A DNA stretch of 64,000 nucleotides from Collinsella tanakaei (lineage in GTDB: Bacteria > Actinomycetota > Coriobacteriia > Coriobacteriales > Coriobacteriaceae), in contig NZ_JADYTL010000007.1 of assembly GCF_021531055.1 (NCBI RefSeq), positions 62,001 to 126,000 on the forward strand, written 5' to 3'. Position numbers and translations under genes: made by a program. This document shows, piece after piece, positions 61,163 through 64,000 of this stretch; position 1 is the stretch's first letter, and every line of letters begins with the position of its first letter. Under the pieces are notes generated by a model. The model was not told the origin of the DNA and searched no databases. It worked only from the letters and a program-made list of their open reading frames with translations.

Positions 61163-62281
61163 ATGAAAATTACTTGCCTAATCGATAGCTTGGTAAGCGG
61201 CGGCGCTCAGAGACAATTAATTAACCTTGCAAAGCTACTTAAGGACAGTGGACATGTAATTGACTTTTTAGTTTACCGCGACCACAGCTTTTTTGCCGAA
61301 TTGCTGCATTCGTTTGGAATTACTGAAGTAAAGATTCAATCAACCAATAACTTGGACTTGCTTATTAAAGTTAGGAAGTATTTAAAGTCAACGAGTCCTG
61401 ATGTCTTAATCTCGTTTTTGGAGACTCCTAATTTTATCGCCTGTTTCTCCTCGATGGGAAAACACAGCTGGAAGCTGATTACGAATGAGCTCAGTGCGAA
61501 GGAAGCTTCCTTTACTTCCCAAAGGGCTATGCTTTTTAAGCGCTTTGAGAAATACTCAGATGCAATAGTGTGCAATTCTAAACAGGCCTGTAAGCTTTGG
61601 AACCAGTATCTCCCACAATACAGTCAGAAAATGAGGGTAATCTACAACCCTCTTGTGATTGAAGAAAGCGCCTTGGTTGCTCCACTTTGGCACCCTAGAA
61701 GGGCTGGTAAACTCAGAATCGTAGTAACAGCTAGTTATCAATACTTGAAAAATCCGGTTGAACTTGCGCGTGCTGTTCTTATGCTTGACGAGAGGGAGCG
61801 GTCCGTTTTGCAAATTGACTGGTATGGGAGGTCTGAAGTCGTCAAAGGAGATACTCGCGCCTTTGACGAAACTGAATCGATAGTCAGTGAATATGGAATT
61901 TCAGGATGCCTCAGATTGCACGAGGCAATCCATGATATATACCCTGCGATTGCCTCTGCAGATATTGTTGGTCTGTTTAGCACTGTTGAAGGTTTACCCA
62001 ATGCTATATGCGAGGGAATGTATTTTGGAAAGCCAATCGTGATGACCCCTATTTCAGACTTCGAGATCCTTGCAGGCCATGGAAATGGAATTATTGCTGA
62101 CGGATTTGATGCCCCGGCGATTGCTTCTGCATTGAAAAAAGCGATTGCGTTATCCGATGATGAGATTATTAATATGGGTGAAAAATCTCGAGAGCTCGCG
62201 CTGTCCATGTTTGCTCCAGACATTATTTGTGAGCAGTGGAATACCTTGTTGCGAGATCTGACGGATGAAGCCTGTCAATAG
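61163..62281 (+). CDS. Glycosyltransferase family 4
   Basis: 372-residue GT-B protein. ITCLIDSLVSGGAQRQLINLAKLLKDSGH is the common GT4 start, DAIVCNSKQACKLWNQYLP and VIYNPLV are typical of the interdomain region, and IVGLFSTVEGLPNAICEGMYFGKPIVMTPISDFEIL carries the EGLPNAICEGM nucleotide-sugar motif. AT-rich like its neighbours. The start is uncertain: ATG 61163 has a weak distant GAGGGG and GTG 61142 is an alternative. A 67-bp AT-rich gap precedes it. Confidence 0.85.
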   Translation: MKITCLIDSLVSGGAQRQLINLAKLLKDSGHVIDFLVYRDHSFFAELLHSFGITEVKIQSTNNLDLLIKVRKYLKSTSPDVLISFLETPNFIACFSSMGKHSWKLITNELSAKEASFTSQRAMLFKRFEKYSDAIVCNSKQACKLWNQYLPQYSQKMRVIYNPLVIEESALVAPLWHPRRAGKLRIVVTASYQYLKNPVELARAVLMLDERERSVLQIDWYGRSEVVKGDTRAFDETESIVSEYGISGCLRLHEAIHDIYPAIASADIVGLFSTVEGLPNAICEGMYFGKPIVMTPISDFEILAGHGNGIIADGFDAPAIASALKKAIALSDDEIINMGEKSRELALSMFAPDIICEQWNTLLRDLTDEACQ

Positions 62282-62341
62282 ATGAAATATCGAAAAAAGC
62301 ATATTAGACATAGTTTCAATCTTACTATAGTTAGGTGACAA

Positions 62342-63727
62342 ATGAATAGCGTCACAGATATACAGGAACATGCTAAACAATTCCTGGTAGATGAGGTTGC
62401 GAAGGAGGCAGAGGGGCTCCGACGGCAACGCTCAAGAAAGCTCTTGCTTGCGTCCGGTACCGCAATCGCTGCTAAAGCTCTTGCAATGCTGGCTCCTCTT
62501 ATTACCATTCAAGTAACATTTAACTACTTGGGTCAAGAGGTATACGGGTTGTGGAATACAGGCGCATCGTTCTTTGCGCTATTTGCCTATGCCGACCTTG
62601 GCTTGGGAAGCGGAGTCGCAACAGAGCTGGGCAAAGCATCGGGTAAGGAGAATTCTGTTGAGCAATGTCGCAGGATAATATCTAGTGCGTACACCGTATT
62701 AATCATTGTAGCAACTGCTATTTTAATATTATTCTGCATGATATATCCCCTATGCGACTGGGGCGCATTTCTAAACGCAGAAAGTGAGCGGACTTTGGCA
62801 CTTGTTGGTGGAGTCGTGCTTGCTATAGTCATGCCTCGAATCTTGAGCATCCCGCTGTCTCTTGTTCAAAGAACTCAGATTGCGCTTCAAGATGGATTTA
62901 ATAGCTATCTCTGGCAATGTGTTGGTAGTATTTTAAGTATCGCAGCAGTGTACGTTATTAACTGGATGGATCTTGGCTCGCTAGCCATTATTTGGGCCAA
63001 CTCTATGATTAACGTATTTGTTCTACTTGCCAATACGATTTATTATTACATTTTTAGAAAACGCGCGCTTGCCCCAAGCTTCTCTTTAGTAAACTGGGAG
63101 ACCATGAAGCGGCTTCTTCGTTTGGGCTTAGGTTTCTTCGCGCTCTCATTTCTTACAAATCTTGGACTTACGCTAGATAGTTATATCGTCGGGGTCTCAC
63201 AAAACTTGAGCGAGGCTGCTTCCTATTCGATTCTATATAAGGTTGTCCAAGTTGTTACGGCGGTATGCACGCTGATTTCCAACAATTTGTGGGGTGCTAA
63301 TGGAGAGGCGATGGCGCGAGGGGATTACTCATGGGTTAAAACAAATACAATAAAGATGTCATTGCTGTTTTTTGTTGTGACCTTAAGTATATCGATCACG
63401 GTCTTTCTCTTTGTGAATCCAGCTGTGACGCTATTGCTTCATAAGAATTTATCGTTTAGCCCATTTTTAGTTTCAGGTATGTGTCTCATGCAAATCATTC
63501 TAGCGACACTATCTCCACATTTTATGGTTCTAAATTCAGCTGGTTGCGTAAAGATTCAGATGGTTCTATTCGGAGCCTACACTCCATTGTCGTTTTTTTT
63601 GAAGTTAATCTTATGTCAGGTGTATGGAGCGAGCGTCGTTCCATGGGTTGGGGCGATATGTTATTTGATGATCATTGTGCCAGGCGTGCTCTTTGCAGAA
63701 AAAAGGATTCTAGCGGGAAGGGTCTAA
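62342..63727 (+). CDS. Wzx-like polysaccharide flippase
   Basis: 461 residues with about 12-14 membrane helices and a charged N-terminus, of the MOP superfamily. LLLASGTAIAAKALAMLAPLITIQVTFNYLGQEVYGLWNTGASFFALFAYADLGLGSGVATELGKASG is typical of Wzx or MATE-like polysaccharide exporters (the start LLASGTAIAAKAL and the YADLGLGSGVA turn). It would flip the lipid-linked repeat unit to the outer face. AT-rich. Start ATG 62342. It precedes a truncated membrane gene that could be the polymerase. Confidence 0.85.
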   Translation: MNSVTDIQEHAKQFLVDEVAKEAEGLRRQRSRKLLLASGTAIAAKALAMLAPLITIQVTFNYLGQEVYGLWNTGASFFALFAYADLGLGSGVATELGKASGKENSVEQCRRIISSAYTVLIIVATAILILFCMIYPLCDWGAFLNAESERTLALVGGVVLAIVMPRILSIPLSLVQRTQIALQDGFNSYLWQCVGSILSIAAVYVINWMDLGSLAIIWANSMINVFVLLANTIYYYIFRKRALAPSFSLVNWETMKRLLRLGLGFFALSFLTNLGLTLDSYIVGVSQNLSEAASYSILYKVVQVVTAVCTLISNNLWGANGEAMARGDYSWVKTNTIKMSLLFFVVTLSISITVFLFVNPAVTLLLHKNLSFSPFLVSGMCLMQIILATLSPHFMVLNSAGCVKIQMVLFGAYTPLSFFLKLILCQVYGASVVPWVGAICYLMIIVPGVLFAEKRILAGRV

Positions 63728-63729
63728 GG

Positions 63730-64000
63730 ATGACCGAGACTCCCGAAATTATTCAAAGGCTTGCACCCAGAAGCAACATTATTGTTGGTCTGCGTCTTAG
63801 AGACATTGGGTTTCTTCTAGGAATCTTAATGATAGTGGTGTCTCAACTATTACGATACCAAGCAGCACCTTGGACTCCAATATTGACAGCAAATGATGGG
63901 ATACAGCAGCTTGGAATTTCAACAACGTTAACCGCAGGGCTGTCATTTTGCGCCTCTATCATCATGTTGATCGCGTCCCTCAGTGCCTTCTCGGCTAACA
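63730..64000 (+). CDS. Partial membrane protein (polymerase candidate)
   Basis: ATG 63730 follows AAGG two bases after the flippase stop and stays open to the window end (90 codons). It reads MTETPEIIQRLAPRSNIIVG..., then two hydrophobic segments (GFLLGILMIVVSQLLRY; GLSFCASIIMLIASLSAFSA). Position after wzx suggests a Wzy polymerase, but an acyltransferase or other membrane protein is equally possible from this much sequence. Confidence 0.55.
   Translation, partial: MTETPEIIQRLAPRSNIIVGLRLRDIGFLLGILMIVVSQLLRYQAAPWTPILTANDGIQQLGISTTLTAGLSFCASIIMLIASLSAFSAN

Overview
The window is a GC-rich bacterial chromosome segment that looks like a Coriobacteriia (Actinomycetota) gut anaerobe, most like Collinsella or a close relative. 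This is inferred from the high GC content, a MurT/GatD-type pair, rubrerythrin and an Rrf2 regulator, an alpha-glucoside PTS with a GH4 6-phospho-glucosidase, paired YitT proteins and a LytS/LytTR pair. No rRNA or other phylogenetic marker is present, so the genus is not proven.

Layout. 0-8.8 kb: divIC-like and ppx genes, tRNA-Leu(UAA), an MFS transporter, a TPR membrane protein, a VOC protein, tRNA-Leu(CAG), a Mbeg1-like hydrolase, a monofunctional transglycosylase and CorA. 9-12.7 kb: murT-gatD and a stand-alone carbamate kinase behind ArgR-like boxes. 12.9-21.5 kb: a C39-like membrane peptidase, a zinc phospholipase C-like protein, a UMF1-type transporter, queT, a glycosyltransferase, a LytS/LytTR pair and a phosphodiesterase. 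21.6-28 kb: tRNA-Asp, an Rrf2 regulator, clusterless mutY, rubrerythrin, a hydrogenase maturation protease-like gene, rmuC-nth, and a 27-codon holin-like toxin candidate. 28.3-32.5 kb: an alpha-glucoside PTS and GH4 operon divergent from a frameshifted GntR/UTRA regulator, with four copies of a shared operator between them. 32.6-54.5 kb: transporters, mfd, two yitT genes flanking a fic gene, recQ, a zinc-ribbon membrane protein, an LDH-family gene divergent from metA, a glycosylase/cyclo-ligase fusion, an M16 protease and a DMT transporter. 55-64 kb: the start of a capsule or exopolysaccharide locus (LoaP-like antiterminator, WbaP-like initiating transferase, glycosyltransferases, FnlA/FnlB, Wzx and a truncated membrane gene). 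It changes sharply from GC-rich to AT-rich, as expected of a horizontally assembled cluster.

The most unusual content is between the genes. At least ten gaps hold hairpins that share an asymmetric core (roughly GGGGMCRGG followed by an A-rich stretch), each enclosed by a different self-complementary stem and arranged singly, in tandem or as near-perfect inverted pairs. Three further gaps hold 213-221 bp elements with 27-38 bp terminal inverted repeats and unrelated interiors. The fic gene is preceded by a palindrome array with an exact 51-bp period. Protein-level surprises are a GatD homologue without its catalytic Cys and His, a hypoxanthine-DNA glycosylase fused to 5-formyl-THF cyclo-ligase, and a MutY homologue with no iron-sulfur ligands and Glu at the catalytic Asp position. 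Function calls rest on reading motifs by eye; no database search was run.
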